Assembly: GCA_002914805.1 (NCBI GenBank)
Contig: JXTB01000805.1
Location: forward strand, 9,356 to 73,355
Length of the DNA stretch: 64,000 nucleotides
Direction of reading: 5' to 3'
From: Parasponia andersonii
Lineage: Eukaryota; Streptophyta; Magnoliopsida; Rosales; Cannabaceae
Shown: positions 13,901 through 23,569 of the stretch, piece by piece
How the letters are laid out: each line of letters opens with the position of its first letter
Position numbering within the stretch: the first letter of the stretch is position 1
Made by a program: the position numbers and the translations under genes
Notes under the pieces: generated by a model
The model's database searches: none
Seen by the model: the letters and a program-made list of their open reading frames with translations, nothing else
What the model was told of the DNA's origin: nothing

Positions 13901-13990
13901 CAAGCGCCGAAACTGTAGCGCTCCCCTCGTTGGAGATAACTAGGGCCTCTCGCTCTTTGTGTATTTGTAAAGTACTAACTGTGTTATGTA
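10903..13990 (+). pseudogene. Antisense spliced ORF of the Tat element (Transposase_28-type protein), decayed
   Basis: It runs opposite to gag-pol between the 3' LTR and the repeat spacer. I infer four exons: 10903-11446, 11524-11943, 12022-12806 and 12886 to about 13990. Exon 1 is fully open and encodes a domain typical of the plant 'putative gypsy type transposon' family (Transposase_28), with landmarks LHPSTPEGS, YQFFALTGIYPMQLNANG and IPKKSSYPTFYL. Exon 2 is also open (RFEPQLSAGRLKELEGI, IFGSSGDCRHIQAVLNSQ). Exon 3 is acidic and low-complexity, with frameshifts. Exon 4 encodes a charged helical, coiled-coil-like segment (near 12940-13158) and then has several stops. The second intron's donor reads AT where the other family copy (62316 region) keeps GT. 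The function of this protein class is unknown. The copy is probably inactive. Confidence 0.75.
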
Positions 13991-14659
13991 AAGCTGACCC
14001 TTGTTGTAAACACCTATTTAAATAATAGAAACAATGTATTTTTCTCATGTTTATTCGCTTTTTTTTTTGTCGCTTGTATTGATGGTCAGGGTCAGACATC
14101 ATATACGATGCCATTCCCTTCTCGGCAGTGCAGCCGACCTCTGGGTCTGCCTCAATCATATATGATTCGGAGTTTTTAGTAAATTCTTCCTGTGCTATGA
14201 TTGACAAGATTAGCTTTGGAGATCGGGATGTGAGATCCGGCTTGTTCGGCTTTGAAGATGTATAATTTCTGTTATGACCTATCTTGGCAGAGTTTGACCC
14301 GCGCATGTGGCTGGACTTTTCCGACCCTAAGTGGGAACGCACTAGGAGCCAGCTTCAGGGGTTGGTTGACCATTGCTTGGATCCGTCGCTGTAGAGGAAG
14401 AGGCCCAGGCTCGGCTCTTATCAGGAGCAAACAGGGCGTTACCACTCCGACGTGTCCCTACGAGTCCGTCCAAGACTTTATACTTACAAATAGAGCCTCC
14501 GGGTCTGCGTCCCTGTCGACTACGCATTTTGTATTTTTGGCAATAATAAACAGAATTTGGTTTTAATTTCTGTTTTCATGCTTGGTCTTGTCTTGGCCTA
14601 CTTCCAACAAGTAGGCCCTAGTTCCGTTTACTTCCAGTCCATGCGTAGCTAACGCACTA

Positions 14660-14965
14660 TGTAGGGAGGGTCTACTTTCAATGGGTGGACCCTGGCTCCG
14701 CTTTCCTTTGGCTTTTCGCATAGCTAAGGTGCTCCTTAGGGAGGGTCTACTTCCAACAGGTAGACCCTGGCCCTGCTTTCCTTTGGCTTTCGCATAGCTA
14801 AGGTGCTCCTTAAGGAGGGTCTACTTCCAACGGGTAGAACCTGGCCCCACTTTCCTTTGGCTCTCCATAGCTAAGGTGTTCCTTAGGGAGGGTCTACTTC
14901 TAACGGGTAGACTCTGGCCCCGCTTGTCTTTAGCTCACGCGCAGCTATGGTGCTCTCCAGGAGAG
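14660..14965. repeat. About 75-bp tandem array, four units (first duplicate)
   Basis: Units are anchored by GGAGGGTCTAC at 14665, 14739, 14814 and 14887, giving spacings of 74, 75 and 73. Each unit continues with 'ttccaacgggtagaccctgg', then 'ctttcctttggct' and 'catagctaaggtgctcctta'. The array lies in the spacer between integrase and the antisense ORF. Confidence 0.88.
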
Positions 14966-15800
14966 GTCTAATCACCTAACTCTTTTCCCGTCCTGCAAGT
15001 ATTCCTTAACGGCTGGCCACAAGTTTTCATCGCGCGGCCTATAACCTTTCATATATCCTCTCGAGTCATCAGCGAGCGATGTGATCCCCGTAATATGATT
15101 CTTGATGGGGCTGGCTAGTAAGTTTCGATTGCGCAGCTCATTCTTCCTCGTACATTTTCTCGGGCCATCGACAANTGTATTTTTCTCATGTTTATTCGCT
15201 TTTTTTTTTGTCGCTTGTATTGATGGTCAGGGTCAGACATCATATACGATGCCATTCCCTTCTCGGCAGTGCAGCCGACCTCTGGGTCTGCCTCAATCAT
15301 ATATGATTCGGAATTTTTAGTAAATTCTTCCTGTGCTATGATTGACAAGATTAGCTTTGGAGATCGGGATGTGAGATCCGGCTTGTTCGGCTTTGAAGAT
15401 GTATAATTTCTGTTATGACCTATCTTGGCAGAGTTTGACCCGCGCATGTGGCTGGACTTTTCCGACCCTAAGTGGGAACGCACTAGGAGCCAGCTTCAGG
15501 GGTTGGTTGACCATTGCTTGGATCCGTCGCTGTAGAGGAAGAGGCCCAGGCTCGGCTCTTATCAGGAGCAAACAGGGCGTTACCACTCCGACGTGTCCCT
15601 ACGAGTCCGTCCAAGACTTTATACTTACAAATAGAGCCTCCGGGTCTGCGTCCCTGTCGACTACGCATTTTGTATTTTTGGCAATAATAAACAGAATTTG
15701 GTTTTAATTTCTGTTTTCATGCTTGGTCTTGTCTTGGCCTACTTCCAACAAGTAGGCCCTGGTTCCGTTTACTTCCAGTCCATGCGTAGCTAACGCACTA

Positions 15801-16106
15801 TGTAGGGAGGGTCTACTTTCAATGGGTGGACCCTGGCTCCGCTTTCCTTTGGCTTTTCGCATAGCTAAGGTGCTCCTTAGGGAGGGTCTACTTCCAACAG
15901 GTAGACCCTGGCCCTGCTTTCCTTTGGCTTTCGCATAGCTAAGGTGCTCCTTAAGGAGGGTCTACTTCCAACGGGTAGAACCTGGCCCCACTTTCCTTTG
16001 GCTCTCCATAGCTAAGGTGTTCCTTAGGGAGGGTCTACTTCTAACGGGTAGACTCTGGCCCCGCTTGTCTTTAGCTCACGCGCAGCTATGGTGCTCTCCA
16101 GGAGAG
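15801..16106. repeat. About 75-bp tandem array, four units (second duplicate)
   Basis: This is the same array as at 14660-14965, shifted by 1141 bases, because the whole 1.14-kb block is duplicated. Unit sequence and spacing are unchanged. Confidence 0.88.
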
Positions 16107-16200
16107 GTCTAATCACCTAACTCTTTTCCCGTCCTGCAAGTATTCCTTAAGGGCTGGCCACAAGTTTTCATCGCGCGGCCTATAACCTTTCATATATCCT

Positions 16201-17024
16201 CTCGAGTCATCAGCGAGCGATGTGATCCCCGTAATATGATTCTTGATGGGGCTGGCTAGTAAGTTTCGATTGCGCAGCTCATTCTTCCTCGTACATTTTC
16301 TCGGGCCATCGACAAACATTTTGTTGCACGATGTGATTCCCATAAAATGATCGTTTTCGAGGTCTGCTGACAAGTTTTTAGTTGCACAGCTCATTCCTCT
16401 TCATACATTTTCTCGTGCTATCGGCAAGCATTTTATTGCATGATGTGATTCCCATAATACGATCGTTTTCGAGGTCTGCTGGAAAGTTTTTGATTGCGTA
16501 GCTCATTCCTCTTCGTACGTTTTCTCAGGCCATCAGTAAGCATTTTATTACACGATGTGATTCCTATAGTATGATCGTTTTCGAGGTCTGCTGGCAAATT
16601 TTTGATTGCACAACTCATTCCTCTTCATACGTTTTCTCGGGTCATCGGCAAGCATTTTATTGTGCGATGTGATTCCTATAGTACGATCATTTTCGAGGTC
16701 TGCTGGCAAGTTTTTGATTGCGCAGCTCATTCCTCTTCGTACGTTTTCTCGGGCCATCGGCAAGCATTTTATTGCACGATGCGATTCCTATAGTACGATC
16801 ATTTTTGAGATATGTTAGCAAGTTTTTGATTATGCAGCTCATTCCTCTTCGTACGTTTTCTTAGGCCATCGACAAACATTTTATTGCGTGATGTGATTCC
16901 TATAGTATGATCATTTTCGAGATCTACTGGCAAGTTTTTGATTGCGCAGCTCATTCCTCTTTGTACGTTTTCTCGGGCTATCGATAAGCATTTTATTGCA
17001 TGATGTGATTCCCATAGTACGATC
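16201..17024. repeat. 112-bp minisatellite, about seven units
   Basis: The word GCTCATTC (ACTCATTC in one unit) occurs at 16277, 16389, 16501, 16613, 16725, 16837 and 16949, an invariant spacing of 112 with no indels. Each unit also carries CATTTTATTG, GATGTGATTCC, TACGATC and GGCAAGTTTTTGATTG. Units differ by scattered, mostly transition, changes. Because 112 is not a multiple of three the reading frame rotates from unit to unit, so the repetitive 60-90 codon frames here are not genes. Tandem repeats in the 3' untranslated region are known for Tat/Ogre elements and can seed satellite DNA. Confidence 0.93.
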
Positions 17025-17199
17025 TTTATTTGTGTGAGTAGTTCGTGGGGTTTGGCACTAAGGGCAGACCCTTGTTTATAGCAATCTAAAGGATCAGTTC
17101 GTGTAGTAGAAAACCTGACCTATTTTTGAATTAAGCTGTTCAATAATACAAGTATTTACATCTATCTCATAGTATTTGCATGCATCTCACACGTGGTAC

Positions 17200-18290
17200 T
17201 TTTTCAAGTGCTGGGTGTTCCATATGTTTGGTAAGCTCTTCCCGGTCTTGAATTCTTTCAGGACATATGCGCCATTGTCAAGCGCCTTGACAACCTCATA
17301 GGGCCCGATCCAGTTAGAGTCTAGCTTCGAGGAATTCCCTATTCTGACCTTTAAGACCCAATCCTCTGTATTAAATAACGAGCGCTAACCTTCTTTTCGT
17401 ATTAGGACCTGGCCTACTGGTGGTACGAGGCCAGGTGAACCAGGGCCATGTCCCTTGTTTCTTCTAGGAGGACTGTGTTATGGCTTAGCAGCTGCTCGTT
17501 CAGTGAAGCGTCTCTTAACACTTCAGAGCGAAGGGGCGGGAGGCCAATCTCAGTTGGGATCACAGCCTCCGACCTGTAGACCATGGCGAATGGTGTTCTT
17601 TCTGTTGATCTTCGCTCCGAGGTTCGATGGGCCTACACAAAGGCCAGTAGCTCTTCTAACTACCTGCCTTTAGCTTCCTACAAGTTCTTTTTAATATTAC
17701 TGAATATGGCCTTGTTCGTTGCCTCTGCCTGGCTATTCTCCTGAGAGTAGTTTACGGATGAGAAGCTGAGCCTTATATCATACAACTCACACAGTTCCTT
17801 AAGCTTAGTATTCTAGAATTACGTGCCATGATCAGCATGTATCTCCTTCGGTATTCCGTATCGGCAGATTATATTTTTCCAAATGAAGTTAATTGTGTCT
17901 GCCTTATTAACGGTCATTTAGGCTTCAGCCTCTATCCATTTGGTGAAATAATCGGTGGCCAATAAGACGTACCTTCTTTCCCTTGGACTTCTGGGGAGCT
18001 CTCCGACAATGTCCAGGCCCCATTTAGTGAACGACCAAGGAGTTATGTTCGAATAGAGTTTCTCCATGGGTTAGTGCTTCATGGGGGCAAACCTCTAGTA
18101 CTTGTCACATTTCTTGACAAATTGGGCTGCCTCGGTCATTATATATGGCCAGAAGTATCCAGCTATCAAGGCCTTGTGGGCGAGGCTACGTCCGCCAGAG
18201 TGATTGTCGTATGCTCCCTCATGGATTTCTTCCATCAGCTTCTGCGCTTTGACGGGACCTACACACCTCAGCATTGGTCCCATCGTTGAT
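17200..18290 (-). pseudogene. Integrase domain of the Tat polyprotein, decayed
   Basis: The N-terminal zinc-binding part lies at 18283-18095 (LRCVGPVKAQKLMEEIHEG, then NHSGGRSLAHKAL and FVKKCDKY, an HHCC-type region). The catalytic core follows with WGLDIVGELP and LLATDYFTKWIEAE at about 18021-17930, holding the first Asp. IHADHGT, a stop and F follow at about 17840-17815, where GT-Gln-F is expected. SQAEATNKAI at about 17745-17705 holds the Glu of the DDE triad. In the second block Gln is replaced by TAA (17819-17821) and TAG follows two codons later. It inserted element cDNA into the host genome; this copy cannot make a full protein. Confidence 0.88.
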
Positions 18291-18389
18291 CTCCTGTACA
18301 GTCATCCCCCCACCATCGAATATCTGATAGCCTTTAGTCTGATTGACCTCGCTTCCTGAGGGCCCACGGGCAGGTTTTCCAATGCCAGG

Positions 18390-18905
18390 TATTAGGTGAT
18401 GGGTTTCATCCACCCCTCGTCTATAGAGTCAGTTGCAAACACATGGCGTGCGGGGGTCTCCAAAGGGTCTCTTGTGTTTTCATTCTCTAGCAGAATCTCC
18501 GCGTGTCCGGTTGTCCCCCCGATTGACGCGCTTTTAGCTAGCTTATCGGCATTTTGGTTCATCTCCTTGGGTATTTGTTCAATATTGAAACTGCTAAAGT
18601 GGGGTTTCGCCCCCATTACCCTGGAGAAGTACTTGTGTAATCTCGGCTCTTTTACTTCGAAGTCTCTCCTGACCTGGCCCATGATCAGCTACGAGTCAGT
18701 CTTTACTACGATGCTCTATACTCCGAAGTGTAGAGCCAGCTCAAGGCCTTGCAGTAGTGCCTCGTACTCTGCCTCATTGTTCATTACCTGGAAACCAAGC
18801 CTCAAAGCTTTCTCTACTCTGAGTTCTGCTGGGGTATGTAGGACTATTCCGATACTTGACCTCGAGACGTTCGTGGATCCGTCAGTGTAGAAGGTCTAGG
18901 CTAAA
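18390..18905 (-). pseudogene. Second RNase H domain (aRNH) of the Tat polyprotein, decayed
   Basis: The frame shows FYTDGSTN, then NNEAEYEALLQGLELAL, then VVKTDS, which carry acidic residues of an RNase H active site. It continues with the connecting region KPHFSSFNIEQIPKEMNQNA and DKLAKSAS. A second, plant-type RNase H between the retroviral RNase H and integrase is characteristic of Tat elements. Two in-frame TAG codons (18716-18718 and 18689-18691) replace expected glutamines (VQSI, DSQL), each explained by one C-to-T change. Confidence 0.85.
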
Positions 18906-20460
18906 AGGATGTGAGGTGAAGACATCTGAAGCGGGTCGTGCAGCTCGCCGAAGGATTAGATTTCCACTAGGAAGTCCGCCATGACTTGCCCTTTCTTCGC
19001 CACTCGAGGCTGATACTCTATGTCGTATATCCCCAATTCGATGGCCTACTTGTTTAGTCGTCCCGATAGGTCCGGTTTGGCCAAGATTTGCCGGATAGGG
19101 AAATTCGTATACACGGTAACTGAGTGTGCCTCGAAGTATTGTCTGAGTCTCTTCTTAGCATTGACCAAAGCGAGGACCAGTTTCTCTGCCATACTAGATC
19201 GTGTCTCGGCATCCAGGAGTATGCGGCTTGTATAAAACACCAGCTTCTACTCGCTGTCTTCCTCGACGAACAGTACGACACTGATCGCTACTTCGGACAC
19301 TGCCAAATAAGTGTATAGGCACTCCCCCTCTACCGGGGCAGGCAGGATAGACAGATGACTTAAGTACAGCTTGAGTTCTGTCATTGTCTTATCCTGATCC
19401 TCCCCCCAAATGACAGTGGAGCTTCTCTTTATGCACCGGAAGAAAGGCTTGCATCGGTGAGACATCTAGGAGACAAACTGACTAAGAGCGGCTATCTTCC
19501 CGGTTAGGCGCTGGATCTCCGAAATGGTCGAGGGTCTTTGCATATCTGCGATCGAGGACAACTAGGTCGGGTTGGCCTCAATGCTCCTTCTGCTCACGAT
19601 ATGCCCTAGGAACTAGCCGGAGGACACCCCGAACACATATTTATTGGGGTTCAAATGCATCCGGTATTGCCTCAGAATCTAGAAACATTCGTTTAGATAT
19701 CCCAGATGGTCTGAAGCTTCTTTGCTCTTAACGACCATATCGTCGATGTAGACTTCCATAGTCTTCCCTAGTAACCTGACGAACATTTTGTTCATGAGCC
19801 TCTGGTAGGTTGTCCCCGCGTTCTTCAAGCCAAAAGGCATGCGTCTGTAATAGTACAAACCTCGCTCTATAATGAATACCGTGTGAATCTGGTCTTCCTC
19901 ATACAGAGGGATCTAGTTGTATCCAGAGTAGGCATTCGGGAAGCTCATTCTGTCAAATCCAGCCATCGTATCGACCATTTGGTCGATCCTTGGCAGGAGG
20001 AAGCTGTCCTTCGGGCAGGTCTTGTTCAGGTTGGTGAAGTCTATACAAGTACGGTCATCGTCATTTTTCTTCTTCACCACCACTGGGTTGGAGACCCAGC
20101 ACGGGTATACACATTCTATGATCAAGCCGTTCTCCAGTAGCATCTCTACCTCTTTATTGATCGCCCTGTTTTTCTCCGGCGCGAACCTTCGGGGTCTTTA
20201 CCTGACTGAAGGGAAATTAGGGTCTATATTCAAACGGTGGCAGGCATGTGCGGGGTCTATCCTAGGCATGTCGTCGTGGGACCACACGAAGACATCTTCG
20301 TTCTGCCTAAGGAACCCCAACAACTCATTCTTTTCCTGCTCGGGCAGCAGGGCCCCGATTAAGACTACCTTTGCCGGTTCTGCTTCTTTCAAAGGGACTG
20401 CCACCAGCTCCTCAATCGTGGATTCTAACCCATCAGACTCCTCTTCGATCCGCTTCATGT
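18906..20460 (-). pseudogene. Reverse transcriptase and RNase H of the Tat polyprotein, decayed
   Basis: The region opens with the linker before RT (20458-20198; VFVWSHDDMPRIDP, ACHRLNIDP). The RT fingers and palm follow at 20143-19913 (WVSNPVVVKKKNDDDRTCID, FTNLNKTCPKDSF, LPRIDQMVDTMAGF, NAYSGYN). The catalytic YIDDMVVK motif is at 19730-19750, with its aspartate pair intact. The RT to RNase H junction (19465-19247; LSILPAPVEGECLYTYLAVS) and the first RNase H (19240-19046; SRILLDAETR, LALVNAKKRLRQYFEAH) complete the set. Several stops interrupt the frame. Its job was to copy element RNA into DNA and remove the RNA strand. Confidence 0.92.
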
Positions 20461-20485
20461 ATGTTGGTAGGCGGTCCTTTGATTG

Positions 20486-20960
20486 CTATATGTCCCCGGT
20501 AGAGGCGCTCGCATCAGCTTCTCTCAGGGCGATTGAAAAATATTTCCTCGTGAAGGCTTGGTCTCTCTTGATGTATATCGTATAAGTACTATTCCTTGAT
20601 AGACATCTTAAGACCTGGTGGAGGGTGGAGGCGACCCCATGCATGATATGGATCCACCATCTCCCCATTATGACATTGAAGGAGGACTGGCAGTCGATGA
20701 CGATGAAGTCCACGTCCAAGCACCTCTCCTCAGCGCAGACTTTCAGGGTCACGATGCCCAAGGGGCTGACCTTAGTACTGTTGAAGGCAAATAGTAGCTG
20801 ACAGATCGACCTGAGTGTATTTTGATTCAGGCCTATGCTCTCGAACTTGCTGAGGAATAGGACATCGATGCTACTCCCGCCGTCGACCAGGACCCTTCCT
20901 ACCAACGCGGAGTCGATCTGTAACTTAATCACTAAGGGGTCGTCGTGGGGCAGGCGCACT
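20486..20960 (-). pseudogene. Retropepsin-like protease of the Tat polyprotein
   Basis: The 150-codon open stretch contains VLVDGGSSIDVLFLSKF, where DGGS is the variant of the aspartic protease D-S/T-G motif usual in Tat elements, and then FNVIMGRWWIH followed by HGVASTLHQVLRCLS, the typical tail of this domain. The start is within the polyprotein; no separate initiation is expected. This is one of the better preserved parts of the element. Confidence 0.88.
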
Positions 20961-21159
20961 GTGGTGAAATCTTGCTGGGTGAAGGTGATGGGGGCGGCTA
21001 AGGCGTAGCTTTATCCCATCGTCAAGTGGTTGACAGAATGACCCATCCCCCTTAAGCGCTTCACCCTTTCTTTGGTCTTTTTTTTGGCATTTTTTCTTCT
21101 CCTCTTGACCGTGGGTCAGCTCTGGTCTGCCTACGATAGTTGGCACTATCCTCAGAACC

Positions 21160-22745
21160 TACTCTTCTGACCCGGAGGCCTGGGTCTGCTTTCCTTTTTC
21201 GGGCCTGGCAGCGTCTTCCTTTGACTGGCTTCCACCAGCCTTCACGTACTGCTTTAACTTGCCGGCAAGGATCACTATCATAACCTGCGCATAAAGACTA
21301 CGGCAGTTGATGGTATCATGCCCATGATCTTTATGAAATTAGCAGTATCTGTTCTTGTTTTTCATGTGCTCAGGAACATCAGACTTAGGCGGGTCTTTGA
21401 AAATGCCTCTGTTCCTGTTCTGGAGGTAGATCATATCGATCGGCGTGTTGAGCTCGTATTTCGGCAATGGGTCCCTCGACGTCTTCCTCCTTTTGCTGCC
21501 TTCCTGACCACCTTGGGTTGGGGCTCCCTACTTCGGAGCTGGTTCTTGGGCCGGCGTAGGCCTCTTTATTCCTTGCGGGGTCCAGGTTTGTGCCGGCATC
21601 GTTGTTATCATGGCGGAGGCCTTTGGCGCTTTCTGGTGGCTTTTCAGCACCCTAAATACCCCTTATGACTTTTCCTGGACGTCTACTATGTCGTATGGCA
21701 AATTCAAAAGTAGATAGTCCGATAGCATAGATTCCGGCTACAGGACCCTGACGAACGAGCTTGCGGCTTATGCTGAGTAGGCGTTGTGCACTAGGGACAT
21801 CACGTCCAGGAAATGCGACAAGTATTCTCTCAGTTCGTAGTTTGTTCCAACCGGTCAAGGTCTTGTATGGTTTTCTGCTGCCTTCGAGCGCCCGCGTATT
21901 ACTTTAAGAAAAGTTTGCAGAAATCTTCAAACTCATTAATGGACTTCTCTGGGAGTTATCTGAACCATAACAGGGCCATCTCCGCCAGGGTTGTGGAGAA
22001 AACTTTGCAGGTCACAGCCTTGTCCCTGGTTTCCAAGGCCATCTTCTGCTAAAAGTGGTATATGTGATCGAGGGGGTCGGTCTTTCCCTTGAACGGTCTG
22101 AAGGTCAGAGTTGTGAAGTCTTTCGGCTTGGGCTTCAGCTGGATCCAGTCAGCGAAGACTGTTCGGTTGATCCCTCATAAGGTTTGCTCTGCCAGATCAT
22201 CAAGGATCTGGTTGTGATGGGCTCTGAGCCTCTTACTCAATTTCGCCATTATTTCTTGTTTCCAGTTGGGAAGTACACCTTTCGGGCTTTCTTGGTGTCT
22301 TCTGTCCATCGTCGCTCCAGCCTAAAAAGGCCTTGTCTGGCTTTGTTGCTCCCTTTGCATCCGCGATCTGGATAGGGCGGGGACTTCCCTCGGCGATTGG
22401 CCCCCAGACTCTTGTTGGACCTCTTCGCCAAAGTCTTTCCTTCGCCCGCTCCTAACTTCGCTTGCCGACAGCCTTTCGAGGTGGGCGTTATCTCTGCGTA
22501 CTTCTGCGACTTCATCTTTTAAACTCAGGACGGCCTCGTGGGCCATTTCTGCCTTCTGGTTTGCTTCTACCGGGACGGCAAGCATTTGGTCCAGCTTTTG
22601 CCCCAGACCTGGTCGTGCTTCCAGGGAGCTCTCTTCAGCATCGGGTGTGTGTGCTCCTGGTTGTCATTCTTGAAGGTGCCATCCGACGTTGTATGACCTT
22701 TTGTTTGGGGAGAGCGCGATCGTAAAATTCCTACTCTTTCTCTCA
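21160..22745 (-). pseudogene. Gag of the Tat element, decayed
   Basis: The capsid-type domain reads FKGKTDPLDHIYHF, stop, QKMALETRDKAVTCKVFSTT, then MALLWFR, stop, LPEKSINEFEDFCKLF at about 22110-21880, matching the Ty3/Gypsy retrotransposon gag family. A CCHC zinc knuckle lies at 21346-21303 (YC, stop, FHKDHGHDTINC). Upstream sequence (22585-22249) is charged and low in complexity. At least three stops disrupt the frame. The gene begins shortly after the primer binding site, as expected. Confidence 0.85.
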
Positions 22746-22756
22746 CGCTCAATGGT

Positions 22757-22777
22757 TTCCCACAGATGGTGCCAAAC
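22757..22777 (-). other. Primer binding site of the Tat element
   Basis: On the minus strand, GTTTGGCACCATCTGTGGGAA immediately follows the 5' LTR, the position where a host tRNA primes minus-strand synthesis. The TGGCACC core resembles the TGGCGCC start of tRNA-Asp-type sites after C-to-T decay, but I cannot assign the tRNA with certainty. Confidence 0.65.
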
Positions 22778-23564
22778 TGTTAGTGCGATTCTTACCAGCT
22801 GTCCATGTGTCTCTAAACGCTGACGTTGTATCTACTAACTGTCCACGTATCCTTACTATCTCAGAGTGCTTTTGACTTCAGGTCAGATCAGAAAGGCTGG
22901 GATGGCCACCTGCAAAAACTCTCCGATGCTTAAGTCAGTTGTTTATCCCTCAGTCTAAGTAGCAAAGATAAAGTTTTTCTCTGTATATATCTATCTTCTT
23001 CTCTCTTTTTTGAGGAGAAAACAAGACTCGTATATATAATCCTGGAACTGAGAGCTTTTCTGACTCTCAATCCAAGGATCGAGTACCTTTTCTCATCATG
23101 AATTACTCCAGAGATCACGGGCCATGATTACCGTGATTTCCCTTGCATCGTCGTGGCTTGCTTTCCGCCGTCCTCTATGACTCGAGCCTGTCGGGAGCGA
23201 GACTTTGACAAACTGCCGTTCTGTCAGGACGGTTTGCCCAATGTGCGCACCTACTCAGGATCGCATTAAATGCCCTGTCTAGGTCTAGAGCAGTGCATTG
23301 CCTCCCATGATCTTTTGGCGGAAGACCCTCGAGGCTTCTGACCCCCAGCTGCCGAGACAAAAATTGGATTGGGCCGAACCGTCCAGGGTCTGGGATGGAT
23401 TCGGCCCTGGCCTTGGACGACTCATGGGCCCATGCGGTATCACATGCGACTCGTGTGACTTTTAAATAGTTACTCTGGGTACGTGTCGGATAGCGTGCTC
23501 CCTTTGTGACATGTTCTGCCACTCAATCGTCTACGTGACACATAATCTAATAACGGGCCCCACA
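22778..23564 (-). repeat. Tat element 5' LTR (right copy)
   Basis: This 787-bp LTR pairs with 9750-10543. On the plus strand it starts TGTTAGTG and ends CCCCACA, next to the target duplicate AAAAT (23565-23569). A minus-strand TATATATA box is at about 23031-23038. As the 5' LTR it would have supplied the promoter for the whole element. Confidence 0.93.
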
Positions 23565-23569
23565 AAAAT

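Larger units (their letters stand above)
14035..16315. repeat. Near-identical 1.14-kb tandem duplication with an N at the junction
   Basis: Sequence 14035-15174 recurs at 15176-16315 with a constant offset of 1141 bases. By eye only about three bases differ (GGAGTTTTT/GGAATTTTT, CCTAGTTCC/CCTGGTTCC, TTAACGGCT/TTAAGGGCT). The single N at 15175 sits exactly between the copies. The surrounding element is old, with LTRs differing at roughly one base in six near the start, so such similarity means either a very recent duplication or two allelic or overlapping contigs joined end to end. The N favours the second reading. Confidence 0.92.
9750..23564 (-). mobile_element. Ty3/Gypsy LTR retrotransposon of Tat type, complete but decayed
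   Basis: The boundaries are exact. AAAAT at 9745-9749 recurs at 23565-23569, and between them two LTRs begin TGTT and end CACA on the plus strand. Coding order shows the element reads on the minus strand: right-hand LTR, primer site, gag, protease, reverse transcriptase, RNase H, a second RNase H, integrase, a repeat-rich spacer, an ORF on the opposite strand, polypurine tract, left-hand LTR. The second RNase H domain and the antisense ORF with a Transposase_28-type product are hallmarks of the plant Tat lineage. All retroviral-type genes carry stops. In the first 66 aligned LTR bases I count about 11 substitutions, all transitions, and one indel, so the insertion is old. Confidence 0.95.

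Noticed and set aside
16113..16818. Repetitive minus-strand frames with NELRNQK and DLENDH motifs
   Set aside because: They are produced by the 112-bp tandem repeat, whose period is not a multiple of three, so the frame rotates and no stable protein is encoded.
16201..17024. Regular repeats that could recall a CRISPR array
   Set aside because: The whole 112-bp unit is repeated with no unique spacers, and it lies inside a plant retrotransposon.
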